Notes under the pieces: generated by a model
Database searches by the model: none
The model's input: the letters and a program-made list of their open reading frames with translations, nothing else
Told to the model about the DNA's origin: nothing
Part shown: positions 1-10,640 of the stretch, in pieces
Layout: each line of letters begins with the position of its first letter
Position numbering within the stretch: the stretch's first letter is position 1
Made by a program: the position numbers and the translations under genes
Assembly (NCBI GenBank): GCA_019095985.1
Contig: CM032660.1
Location: 47,315,981-47,379,980, forward strand
DNA length: 64,000 nt
Origin: Streblospio benedicti
Taxonomy: Eukaryota > Annelida > Polychaeta > Spionida > Spionidae
Direction: 5' to 3'

Positions 1-390
1 CTTTCTTTACACACTAAAGCCATGAGGTTTCTGCCTGACAGGGGGCTTTGCTACAGAGTTCGATTAGAAAGTGAAATCTCCAACTCTTTACAGATTTAGA
101 GACCTTGTGGAAATGAATCAACTGAATCAGTTTGTTTTCTAAAGCTACGGGCACAACCAGCACTGCTGACATTTTGGCAATACGTATTTTCTTCTTCAGG
201 TCTTCGGTCTTTACAAAGGCTCGTTGACTGTACCCCTTACTCACTCTTTGGCAAACTGGCTTTGTACCGTCCACCCACGGCCAGACAACTGATGAATTGA
301 CCATAAAGGAAGTTTAGCATGTAAAACTTCCGCTACTGTTGCCGTACTCCATCGAAAAACATACCCACACCTGCTATCACCGTATTTTGC

Positions 391-510
391 TGTACTTTCA
401 TTGCACTGGACACGAACTGATCCTCCGCTGTCTCTATGAGTTGTTAACAGTAGAATAGAGTAGACAGGCAGTAGAGAAGCAGTACTGCCGGTTGAGCCCT
501 AGGCTTAATA
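391..510. repeat. Dispersed ~115-bp repeat, copy 1
   Basis: Shares the ordered blocks GTACTTTCA, CACTGGACA, TGATCC, TCTCTA, GAGTT, GCAGTAGA and TACTGCC with 24915-25080 and 29655-29750, all in the same orientation. The copies have diverged and carry indels (copy 2 has a T-rich insertion). No terminal inverted repeat was seen, so its class is unknown. Confidence 0.6.
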
Positions 511-2858
511 CATTGAACGTCAAGGCAACTTACTAGTAGTTCTTTAATTTCATTGTCATGAGCCTTTGAATAATCGAACCCATTTCATTCCCACCATTCC
601 ATATATTCACTTTAACAGGCACTAGCAAGAGCAGAACAATACGTGGCAAACACAATGGGTCAATCGGTAAGAATTTATTCTTGTCTCCAAAATGTGAGGG
701 GGATTGAACTAGGAAGATTGCGTGCACAGGAAAGAGTCTTAAAATAAGCACCTTTAGAAATTGCAAGAATTTATTGTACATGTAGGTCTACCTTTATTTC
801 TAACGTTACTTCTACTGCTTTAGGCCCATATATATATAGACCCTCAAATAGACGTTTCACACCAAATGTAATCATATTGCGTCACTTTTTGGCTTCATGT
901 CGTATACACAATTTGGTATGTATTAATATCAATTATATTGATGACTAATTTAATCTGTTCTCAGGAAATAATTTGTCAGAGACTATTGATATATCAAATG
1001 ACGTCTGATTCGTCACCATCCTAAGCCGACCTTCCACCAGCGATATGTGGGCGAGCACCAGATGTTGTAAACCTAGAAAATTATTATTTGGGGAGAAAGG
1101 TATGTCACAGGTCCCCTGAATCTCCTATACCAGTCGGCGACCACTTTATTTTAACGTTAGTGGCAGATCCAGGGGTTCTCCACCCCAGCCCCTTCTTACC
1201 AAATCTTTAATCATTGTGACCTTTGTCAGACCAGGTGCATGGTGATCCTCGTTATGGGCGCGTTCCCCGGGTGCTTGTACAAGTCGGGCCCTGTTTCGGA
1301 AAATACTTGGATATGGCACCGTGCTGCTTTCTTTTAATTGCGTGTCTGGTGCACAGCAATATGCCCCGACTGAAACCACTTGTTGTATTATATAACTAAT
1401 GCACAATGTAACATGATTGCAACAATACATGTGCGTGAGGGGCATTTGGTCACAATGGAATGTTCATGATGGGATTTGAATCAAGGCCATTTACGATTGA
1501 TAGACAATGGCGCTACATACACATGCTTTTCATTGTGTACTCGAGAGCTGTCACTTTTGTCAGTTTTGTTCTCCATATAGCATTTTTCGGAATCAACTGA
1601 TTTCTTCTTGTTCCTCATGCACTTATTCGACTTTAAGCCCCAGTCTGACAGTCAAGAAAATATACACCAAAGTGGAAGTGGATTCCACATTTCATCTATG
1701 TAGAGTAAATGAGTACAAGTGAATGTGCACACAATAGATTAACAATGGACACACTACCACAACTGTTTAGACTTCAACATGGTAGGACTGCCTGACGTAA
1801 TTTTACCATGGATTAACTTAATGTCGACCATGTCCGATAAGGCCTGCTATCTATCATGTTTTAATTGTGTCTATATATCTGGTTAGCATGTTGTTCGATG
1901 GAATCCCAACACAGTCGGATATTACTCTCCCCTATCAACTTCCGCTTTGGCAACAAACCATCAGAACCAATTTGCCCCGTAGTCGGTGTTACTCTGGACG
2001 GGACTTCCAATGGTGTAAACCCATGGTCATCTTATAGCTGTGTCCACTTGATTTGAAGGTGAAGTCTGGAGGGATATCTGGAGCTCGTTTGGAGCATTCT
2101 TATGCCTTTCAGATTAAAGCTGGCATCTTCTGGAGGCTTTGGGAGGCTGTATGATCGACCTATTCAAACCGTAAGTGCCGCTACTACTCGTAGACACGTT
2201 TTACTCCATATGCATAAGACTTTCTTAAAAGCAAACTACTGATTGATATAACTTTAAAACACACGAAAGAAAATATAATGCACATTCTGTTTACATTAGC
2301 ATTGGCCGTCGTTATATTTTTAACGAAGTTAATTTTGAGGTAAAACTCAAATCTGCCAGTTACAAATGTTCATTCCCGAATGTTTATTGTGAAGTGGGAG
2401 GTGTGAAATATATATGGGCAACGATGATTCTACTGTTTGAAACATACGTAAGGAGGCAATTCCTACACTTACATTGAAAATCCACAACGACGGCTGATTC
2501 AGATTAAACATCTAGGGGCTCTCGCCATAGCTTTGAAATTGAAAACAGGCACCCAACTTGTAGGAAGTGAGATGTGGCAGTGATAAGTACTAAAATGACT
2601 CACATGTGTGAATAAATTCATTTACGGCAATGTCCTGCTAATTCATGCCTAAATGATTATTATCCAATGAGTGGGGTGTGTGTTGCTGGCCTTAGAAATC
2701 TATAAATATTAATGACAAACAAAATGCGTTGAACTCGCTTTCCTCACTATCACGCGACGCCATTACTTCTAATCTTGCCTGATGTACTTCTAGGGTCATA
2801 CACTCACAAATATTGAAGCCGATGTGCTGCGGATGAATGTACATTATGCTCATTGTGA

Positions 2859-3053
2859 AAAAAGGTTTACTCAACTTCATGTCTATTTCCAGGAAGAAAA
2901 CTGTATAGGCACTATGTAATAACCCGAAGTTGATAGTTAAGAACTGTGAATCCTAAAAAGGTTTATTCAATTTCATATCCAATTCCAGAAAGAAAACTGT
3001 ATAGGCATATATATGTGATAACCCAAAGTTGAAGGTTAACAACTGTGAACCAT
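2859..3053. repeat. Two-unit tandem duplication, ~96-bp period
   Basis: The block from AAAAAGGTTTA through TTCCAG, GAAGAAAACTGTATAGGCA, AAGTTGA and AACTGTGAA occurs at 2859-2954 and again at 2955-3053 with scattered substitutions. It lies outside any recognised gene. Confidence 0.75.
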
Positions 3054-3403
3054 AAAAAAATATAAACTTGATATAAAAAGTGGGGAAAACAGTATGAGAA
3101 ACCTTCAGCTTTGAAGCACCACCACCCCATTAACTCTTTCCATCTCGCAAATTTCAGCCATAACTCAAAGACATAAACTGGCCGTCTCCAAGTCATAAAC
3201 CCACCGTCCTCCTACAACGTATATCAAGTGGGGGACACGAAATTGGCCCCGGGGAAAGGAATCATATAGTTATGCACTTGAAAATAGGGATCGTGTCACA
3301 GTGAGTCATTTTTATGAGGGTGGAGTTAACGTTTCGTGCCATTGAGCACAGATATTGAGTTCCGTTGGGCTGGTGACCAATACTGTGTGATCTGAGATGG
3401 TCG

Positions 3404-3404
<1 letters not shown>

Positions 3405-3437
<33 letters not shown>

Positions 3438-3473
3438 TGCACGCACGCACGCACGCACGCACGCACACACACA
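3405..3473. repeat. CA / GCAC compound microsatellite
   Basis: A run of CA dinucleotides passes into a run of GCAC tetranucleotides and back to CA. It produces spurious low-complexity ORFs on both strands. Confidence 0.95.
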
Positions 3474-4199
3474 GAGGAGAATAGTTTATGATCATACAGC
3501 AGAAACAAGCCGGGTGCTTGATTCAATTTGGTTTAAAATTAGAAGTTGTCTCATTATGAAAGTTCGCAGCGGTCTATTTAGGAAGACTTGTGATTGTGAC
3601 AATGGTTTTATTGTTGGGGTGCTCTCTTGATCTATAAAGGTGAACTTTTACATATATTTTTGTTTAATTTGTACTTTCCCTGTCCTCTTTCTCATGCTTG
3701 TCAGATCGTTTTTGTGCTTCAACAAGCTACTTTTCATGGATTACAAAAAAGGAAAGAAATTGGGAAGCTCTATTGAGACGTAGTGAAGACTCTACAGGGC
3801 AATGTTGGTGCTGCAATTTGGCCTGTTTTCAAACCAAGAGTCCATTTGCCACTTTTTCATGTTTTAGATGTATCATTGACCATCCCCTCATGTGCATTTA
3901 GAATGAAATTCTATAAAAAGGCACACCTGGACTAAGAAAGATAAAACTTGAGGGTAAATGATGGACGTATGGTATTTATTTGAAAACAGTACCTAGCAGT
4001 TAATAACGGAGAATATATTGACAGAGAAACTTACTAAAAGTTGAACGACTGTCATGAACAGAAGATTACTCAAAAAATACATTCACCCATCATCCACCTT
4101 GACTACAAACACCCAACCGCTAAAAACATTGGTGACTTGACCACCATTGATAATCGACATACAGTAGAACGTGACATTAAGACAACCTCTCTACTGAGC

Positions 4200-4320
4200 T
4201 GAGACCAGCTCGCTGCTTGGCCTCGATGGGATTCGAACTCACAACCGTCCGTGGTCGCGAGACCAGAATGATACCATCATCCCAAGCAGCGAGCGTCCTA
4301 CTGATCTACGCCCCTGTACC
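4200..4320 (-). mobile_element. tRNA-derived SINE (head region)
   Basis: Read on the minus strand it has an A-box-like TAGATCAGTAGG (4297-4308) and, about 70 bp further on, a B-box-like GAGTTCGAATCCC (4228-4240), the internal RNA polymerase III promoter layout of a tRNA. The stretch TTGGGATG-TGGTATCATTCTGGTCTC between them is shared with the copy at 49692-49870, which marks it as a repeat family and not a functional tRNA gene. An inverted pair GCTCGCTGCTTGG / CCAAGCAGCGAGC lies across the head. Confidence 0.7.
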
Positions 4321-4329
4321 CATGTTAGA

Positions 4330-4505
4330 TCCGCTCGTCGGCAGCAGCACGCCTGAGGGTGAATAATGACTTGTCCCCAGACGGTGGCGTCTTTGTAGTG
4401 GTGACACAAGCAGACGGCTCGGCCGTCCGTGTCGCTGCAAAATGGAAGTCATCTATTACAGCGCCCAGGGCGTGGCCGTTCGTAGCAGGCGTGCTGCCGG
4501 CTGTA
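4330..4505. repeat. GC-rich unit with ~15-bp inverted ends
   Basis: A CGGCAGCAGCACGCCTG-like arm near 4338-4356 is mirrored by AGCAGGCGTGCTGCCGG near 4484-4500. It abuts the SINE and is much richer in GC than its surroundings. It may be a small MITE or part of a composite element. Confidence 0.45.
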
Positions 4506-5742
4506 GTCACGTGCAATGTGTTTTAAGAGCGAACGCCCTATAATAACTTCTTCATAAATGTCTAAATAAAAGAACAAAAACATATTTAAAAAATGACAAC
4601 CTTGATATATGACGGGAAAACGGGGATGCTCCCCCCCCCCCCGAACATTTTCGGTGCGTCATTTCATAACTAACATTTATATTTAAAAAATAATTCATAG
4701 TTGGATATGACATAAATAAAGTATTCCATAGCTGCCGTTAGACTTACCCCCACCACCCCTCCTAGCTAGCACTTGAAATGAGAGAAAAAATACATGAAAA
4801 TGGCAAATTAGAAGCCTGGGAATGGAAAGAGCTTGAGGTACTTTATAGCTGCTGTCCTAACAGTTTTCATAGCTGCTGGGCATCACAAAATTTCAATGCT
4901 GCTCGACAGTGAAAAGTAGGTACTTATAGTTGCTAGGGAGGGTGGAAAAGGTGGGTCATTCGGGGGGTGGGGGGTGGAGCATATATCTGTCGACCGATAC
5001 ATGGAAGTGCCCCCCCCCGGGGGCTACATATTGTCGAAATGGCGGAACTTGAAAGTATATATTAGTTAATTGGTTCTACCACTTCGGTGTAGAAAATATA
5101 ATGAATGTGTGGGGTGCAAAAGTTACGAGTCTACAACTCTGTTTGTAACAAACAGCAAGTGTTTGCAATTGCAGTAGAGTAAAATCCATTTGATACAACT
5201 ACAATGTGGCCGACACGGAGACAAATATCACAGTGACTCGTTTAACTTTTTACTATAGATGATTTCTCACCAGGATACATGTGCAATAGTGCGATGAACC
5301 AAACCTCAAATGAGCTTAAGATTAACTTTGTATCAATTGAGTGGTCAAATAGATCATGGATCCCCTGAAAGGATCGCTACCAGCGTCATCACTTCAGGAT
5401 GAAAGTAATTTTCTGGCTGATTTGGCTAGGAAGTCATCATTCTCCTTTTGCAACATGTCGAGCTGCGATCACAACTATGTAATTAACATTTTGTGGAATC
5501 AATGTATTAGGTAGGACCGTCCGGATAGACATTAGCGTAGAACTATCATTACGTGGCACATCCATCACCATTGTCAAGAAGTTGAAATATAAGGTGTTGT
5601 ACTGACAATTATTGTAACTATTGTGCACAAATGGGCCACCGTACTTAACTGCACACAGAGAAGTTTTTCTACACACGGATAATGAATGGAGAATGATATG
5701 GACAATTGCTGCATCAACAAAACTCAATATATAATTGTGTTT

Positions 5743-5748
5743 TTTATT
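5743..5748 (-). promoter_or_regulatory. Candidate poly(A) signal of the F-BAR gene
   Basis: AATAAA on the minus strand (TTTATT on plus), about 200 nt downstream of the F-BAR stop codon. Position and orientation fit. The hexamer is common in AT-rich DNA, so this is inference. Confidence 0.5.
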
Positions 5749-5946
5749 GTGAAGTTAACGCCAAAATGATACATGAGCTGACTAATGAATAAAAATTATA
5801 TTTAGTTAAAAATGAGTATATAAATTCCATACTTAAAATACCAATAAAATACATTGACATCATATTATTATTCAACCTCAACAGCATCGAAATTGCCATA
5901 TCTTAAACCTGATGATAAGGCAAAAGTCCTAAAAAAGTCTCAAGCA

Positions 5947-6982
5947 TCACCAACCCTGACATGGGCGGGGAGCTGGTTCGGTGTTGACACCACACTCGCT
6001 CCTAGGTTTCGGTTTGTCACGAATCAGACGAAAGCGTCGTCCTTTCTTAATAGACTGCGATTGCGCAGTAGAACCCAACTTGTGTCTTATCTGATGGAAG
6101 AAAGAAGAATTTTCTGCCACGCAAGGTTGAGGAACACTTTCACACGCATTTCTCTTACAGGTGTTGTCAAATACTTCAAGGCTGCAAGGGGAAGGGGTCC
6201 TACTGCGATAACCGTAGACCTGGACCTCGGTAACTTCATCTGGTCTGGAGTTGGTGTCGGATTGACATGCAGGCTCAAGGAGATGGTCCCAGCCTCCACG
6301 TGGAGACTTGGGTCCTGTGCTTCTGCGCCACTCCTTCGTGCTGTGCAGATACCCATTGCTTTTCATTTCTGTCTTTTTCTGAGCTTCTTGCTGCTTGATA
6401 TGTACAAGTTCTTCAGCATTCAAAACCACTACATCTTCGTCTTCTTGATCTTCTGTTGATTGGGATGTCTTGGAGGCAGTTTGGTGGGACAACTTTGAGA
6501 TTCGCCTTGGTGCGGGCACAGGAGTATCACCAGCTGTGGACGTGCTACTGCAGTGGCGAACCACTGTCACTCGTGGACAAGTGTGTGACCTCATTGTAAC
6601 TCGCTTGTCTATTTCCATGCGTGGGTTCCTCTGGTGATTCTTTGCCTCAAAATGTTCAATATCAGTCATCGAACTGGCTCCATTATGCCTATTCTTGTTT
6701 TCTCCTAAACCATGCGTACTTCTTACTTGTTTTCTGAAAGATGTTGTACTAGTTTGCTGTTCCACAGATGTTTTTGAGATGAGTTTCAAACCACTGCCAT
6801 GGAAGAGTTCCACTGGTTGCGGAAATTCTACCTTGCTGCTCTGTTTGAGACACAACTTTTCCACTTCAAGGCGGACGTCGGCGTTATCTAGCAGCAGCAT
6901 GGCATCACACAGCCGGTTCTCGCTGGTCTTCAGGTAGTCCTGGCGCTGGACTCCCTCTGCTAACAGCAGGTTCTTTGCAAAC
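5947..6982 (-). CDS. F-BAR gene, coding exon 2 and stop
   Basis: Begins after the acceptor CTTTAG and restores frame with FAKNLLLAEGVQRQDYLK, the last F-BAR helix, then the low-complexity C-terminal tail ending RPCQGW-stop. Confidence 0.82.
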
Positions 6983-8291
6983 CTAAAGTAAGAATTGCTT
7001 ACTTGGTGAATTGACTTCTATCATGAATGATTTATGAATTAAAAAATAACGGACACATGAAAAAGGACAAGTATAATTATGTGTTCTATATCATCAACGG
7101 GACTAGGTCCTCAGTGAGCGAGGTAGCTACTGGTTATCTTCTGACGGTACAATAAGTAAGAAAAGGCCTATTCCCATATGGGAATAGGTTCCTAGCCCTA
7201 CTGCTTGCGCAAGCACTTAAGAAGTGAACCCTAGTGCTTCTTTCCTCACTACTGAAGTGAACGGAGTCCCTCTCCCTATTTTGGCCTTACTGAAAATAAC
7301 AAAACCTGGGGGATTTTGAAACCTAGTCCAGTGGAACTTTATATAACCTATTTATAGTATGCAAGAATGCCGGAATCCGAGCGCACTGGAGACTAACAAG
7401 ACTTGTTTTGTTATTTAACCATCGTAATAATTTACCATATACTAGTAAAGACATCAATAAATAATGAAAAATAATGTGGCTATTAATATCTAACAAATCT
7501 ATCTACCTGCTCATTAGCAGATACAGCTCTGATAGTCGGTCGATTTCCTTCTTTTTGAAACTCATATCAAAGAAGTTGGCATTTGCACAGAAATCATCTC
7601 TATTCTCCTGTTCAGCAAGAGCCAATTTTTTGTACTTGTGCTCAGCTTCATTAATTTTCATTAAGTTATCCCTCAATCTCTCTTCAAGGTATTTCTTTTC
7701 AAACAATTGATCCTGATCTAATGACCTGTCGCCTTTCATGCTATTATAATTATCCTGCAGATTCTTCTGACGGTTAGCATAGATATCAATCACACTTTTA
7801 GCCGAACGAATATTGTCCAGCGCTAAAATATGTCTGTCATACGCAGCCTTATAATCGTCCAGCATGTCTTTTACAGCCTTCTCAAGCTCTTTCTTTTCTG
7901 TGATCTCATTCTTCTTCTTATACACGCACTGCTGCAGTTCTTGTAGCACCCAACACTGCTTGTGCTTTTGGGGGTTGTATACAAACGCATTATTGACAAT
8001 GGAGTTATGGAGAGCTGCCTGAGCCCCCGCATCATCTGCTAACCTCTTGAAGAAGCCTGTTATGGTGTCATACATAGGGTCCAGGTTAGGATCTTGTTTT
8101 TCAAACAGTTTGTCGCACTTCTGCGTCCATTTTTCCAGCATTCTGGCGTACATTCGCTCGCACTCGAGGCGTTCTGAGAGGAGCGGGATGAAGAGCTGCG
8201 TGAGCGAGTCATCTGCCTTCTGGAAGAACTCCTGCCACTTGGCGGGCGAGCGCATCTCAAGCGGTGGCGTCTCGTCTGACAAACCAGACAT
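5947..8291 (-). CDS. F-BAR domain protein, two coding exons, 606 aa
   Basis: Join of 8291-7507 and 6982-5947; the junction AG|G codes Arg262 and both sites are GT-AG. Start: the ATG at 8291 lies just after a pyrimidine-rich TTTTTGCAG acceptor, so an upstream 5' UTR exon is likely; the ORF runs further up but that part looks intronic. Residues about 10-290 are a highly charged helical region of the FCH/F-BAR kind (SPAKWQEFFQKADDS, LSERLECERMYARMLEKW, later QRQDYLKTSENRL). F-BAR dimers bind and bend membranes and link them to actin or endocytic machinery. The remaining ~315 residues look disordered: Ser/Pro/Lys/Arg-rich, with an acidic EDQEDEDVVV patch and a basic KKGRRFRLIRDKPKPR near the end. 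No SH3, WW or RhoGAP domain is visible, so I cannot assign it to PACSIN, PSTPIP, NOSTRIN or GAS7. A further 3' exon is possible. Confidence 0.85.
6983..7506 (-). other. F-BAR intron with perfect palindromes
   Basis: A 524-bp GT-AG intron. It holds a 22-bp perfect palindrome centred on CCCATATGGG (7167-7188) and a 14-bp one, TGCTTGCGCAAGCA (7202-7215), which suggest a small folded element inserted in the intron. Confidence 0.75.
7507..8291 (-). CDS. F-BAR gene, coding exon 1
   Basis: Codes residues 1-261 plus two bases of codon 262: most of the F-BAR helical bundle. The 3' boundary is ATGAGCAG|GTAGAT; reading on reaches an in-frame TAG at once, so splicing is needed to continue. Confidence 0.85.
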
Positions 8292-10033
8292 AGTGTCTGC
8301 TGCAAAAATACAAGGCATTGTTATTCTTAATTCCCTGTTCGGTTTCTTTTTATGGATTGCTTTTACATTTTGAGAAAGCAACGGTTTTAAGCAAGTTTTT
8401 TTTTCTTCTCCAAACGTATTGCTGGTTTAGATGTGACTTTTACAATAAAAAACACGCTGGTTTAATGTAAAAGCATGTGTTACCATACATTAGATATAGA
8501 CTATGCTGGTATTTATTCTAAAAGTTGGTGTACTGATAATATACCATTGTTTTTTCAACATGTTAAGCGATATTGCACATCCAATTATATGCATGCACAG
8601 TCATGTATTAAAATGGAATCGATTAGGACGATAATTTTGTATCCGTATTCAAATATGTCACAATTAATCTACGGTAAATTGTAAAAAAGACGATTTGTCT
8701 GCAATATTTTTCATTTGATTATCACTTGGTAAAAAACAAAACAAAAAAAACACTAATACTATCATTGCTAGTGTAAATATTGACTTCGTACATGGTGTTT
8801 ACTAATTAAAAATATTACCGTGCGTTTAATATATTTTCTGTGTTAAACTGCTAACATTATCCACAATTATTTGGAATTATATATCAGCATGTCAAATTTG
8901 AATGATCCATGTTGAATTTCACCCTAAATACCATCAACATGAAATGTACTACGTTAAACGTAACGAGCCGTACGTTAGTCGTTCATATACGTTCAGATAA
9001 CGTATCTGCTTTTAAATAGCCTCTATCTTCTTACTTTTCTTGTTCTGCGATACATCATATTTATTGAAAGTGTTTTCATATTATAATAATTATTAATGAT
9101 TTATATAGTCAAGGCGTATGGCATAGTTTATATGGATTTTTAAATTTTCAACTGTGGCTGACAAGCCTGTTTCGTGATATACACATAGGATTATATTAAG
9201 CTATATATTAAATTACAAAAACTAATTAATCAATTAATGGACAAACGTATCATCATCCTATGGTATTTGTAATGGTGCTTAATATTCAAATGAGAAGTTG
9301 TTCTATTCGTTATTTTCTTTTATTAATGATGTGTACTCTAAAAACTGAATGAAAGAAAAACAAAACGAATGAAAATAGCAAATTCATATGTTGATGCTTG
9401 TAAAGACTGATACTTGCTGTATTTTAATGATCGCCCAAAAAGGGCAAAGTAAGAAATAAACCCAATGCCACAAGGTAAACTGGCATAAAGGCATGAAGGT
9501 AAAGTGTAAGTCAGCACCTAATCCCAAAATATGAAATATGTTTCCCTAAGAGAATAATTAGAAAATATATTACGAATGCAAACACTATCTAGACTGACCG
9601 CTAGGCAATCACGTACCGGAATCTGGATGTATTATAGTCTATTTGAAATTAGTATTTCTTGCATTTAATAAACTCAAACAACTGAGACGCTAACCTCCGT
9701 TTTCCATGTTTCATGTGTGCATTTGTCTCCAACTCTTAAATATTACCATTGAGTCGGCGTTCCAGATAGTTGTAGATGCCCCTATGAGTGTGACTGCTGC
9801 CAAAATGCCCAGGCATGCTCTTTCCCCCAAAGAGAACAGACGAATTTTTGCTGGAACATCGACCTTATACCAGAGCCACGCACTATGTTTGTATCACCAG
9901 CCAGAAAGAGAAAACTGGGGACATTGTGACTGGCATCTTTTAGAACCCCAAGCTACACCATATCCGCCCGTCTGTATCCAGACGTTAGTAGACCGGCGTA
10001 AGAAAATCCCCAATACGTGAGGTCAGTGGTTGA

Positions 10034-10133
10034 NNNNNNNNNNNNNNNNNNNNNNNNNNNNNNNNNNNNNNNNNNNNNNNNNNNNNNNNNNNNNNNNNNN
10101 NNNNNNNNNNNNNNNNNNNNNNNNNNNNNNNNN
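10034..10133. other. Assembly gap (100 N)
   Basis: Exactly 100 N, the usual placeholder for a gap of unknown size. Confidence 1.
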
Positions 10134-10640
10134 TTTAAATTTTCTTTTTTCCCGGGCTTTGGGAAAAAAGGCTATTGTAAATTTAAAATAAATCCTTTAA
10201 AATTAAAATAGGCCAAAATTTTTTTTGGAGACCCAAACTGTAATAATTTTTAAATTGTTTAAATATAAAACCCCTCTTATTTTTTAAAAATTGAAAGGGA
10301 AAATTTAAAAAATTTTAAATAATAAATTAAAATTTAAAAAAATAAATTTTTTATAAAATTTTAAAAATTTTTTTTTTAAATTTAAATTTTAATTTAAAAA
10401 AAATGTATTTAACTGAAAAAATATTTTTAAAAAAATTTTTTGTTAAAAAAAGGCTTTAACTTTTTTTATTATTAATATAATAATATATAAATAAATTAAT
10501 ATAAAATATAACTATTTTTTTTAAATTAAATTATTTTTTTTTATATAAATATATAAAAATTTTTATTTTTTAAATTATTAAAAATATTTTTTAAATAAAA
10601 ATTTTAAAAAAAAAAATTTTTTTTTTTTTTTTTTAATCAT
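10134..10640. other. Low-quality homopolymer-smeared gap flank
   Basis: Almost pure A/T built of stretched homopolymers (TTTAAATTTT, AAAAATTTTT), unlike the normal AT-rich sequence that resumes near 10640. It looks like a poor consensus beside a gap, so ORFs or repeats in it should not be trusted. Confidence 0.8.

Larger units (their letters stand above)
1..5742. other. Gene-poor interval upstream of the F-BAR 3' end
   Basis: No ORF here has recognisable domain content or a chain of phase-matched exons. It holds copy 1 of a 115-bp dispersed repeat (391-510), a GCAGATCCAGG terminal motif of a MITE (1163-1173), a 96-bp tandem duplication (2859-3053), a CA/GCAC microsatellite (3405-3473), a tRNA-derived SINE (4200-4320) next to a GC-rich inverted-repeat unit (4330-4505), and poly-C/poly-G tracts near 4630 and 5010. 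One short splice-bounded open stretch at 2101-2159 was not enough to call an exon. Confidence 0.6.

Noticed and set aside
14-304. Minus-strand ORF with SVVWPWVDGTKPVCQ and a GTGAGT donor, lectin-like at a glance
   Set aside because: Only about 15 residues resemble anything, there is no partner exon in range, and the window edge cuts off the downstream side.
2101-2159. Short open stretch LKLASSGGFGRLYDRPIQT with CTTTCAG acceptor and GTAAGT donor
   Set aside because: Single 59-bp piece with no neighbouring phase-matched exon and no family I recognise.
4325-4516. Minus-strand GC-rich ORF next to the SINE, with Cys-rich alternative frame
   Set aside because: The region has inverted ends and repeat character; neither frame continues into other exons.
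5854-6459. Plus-strand 201-aa ORF
   Set aside because: Antisense shadow of the F-BAR exon 2, which has the coherent protein.
9706-10020. Plus-strand 104-aa ORF beside the first gap
   Set aside because: No recognisable domain, no splice context, and it runs toward unreliable sequence.
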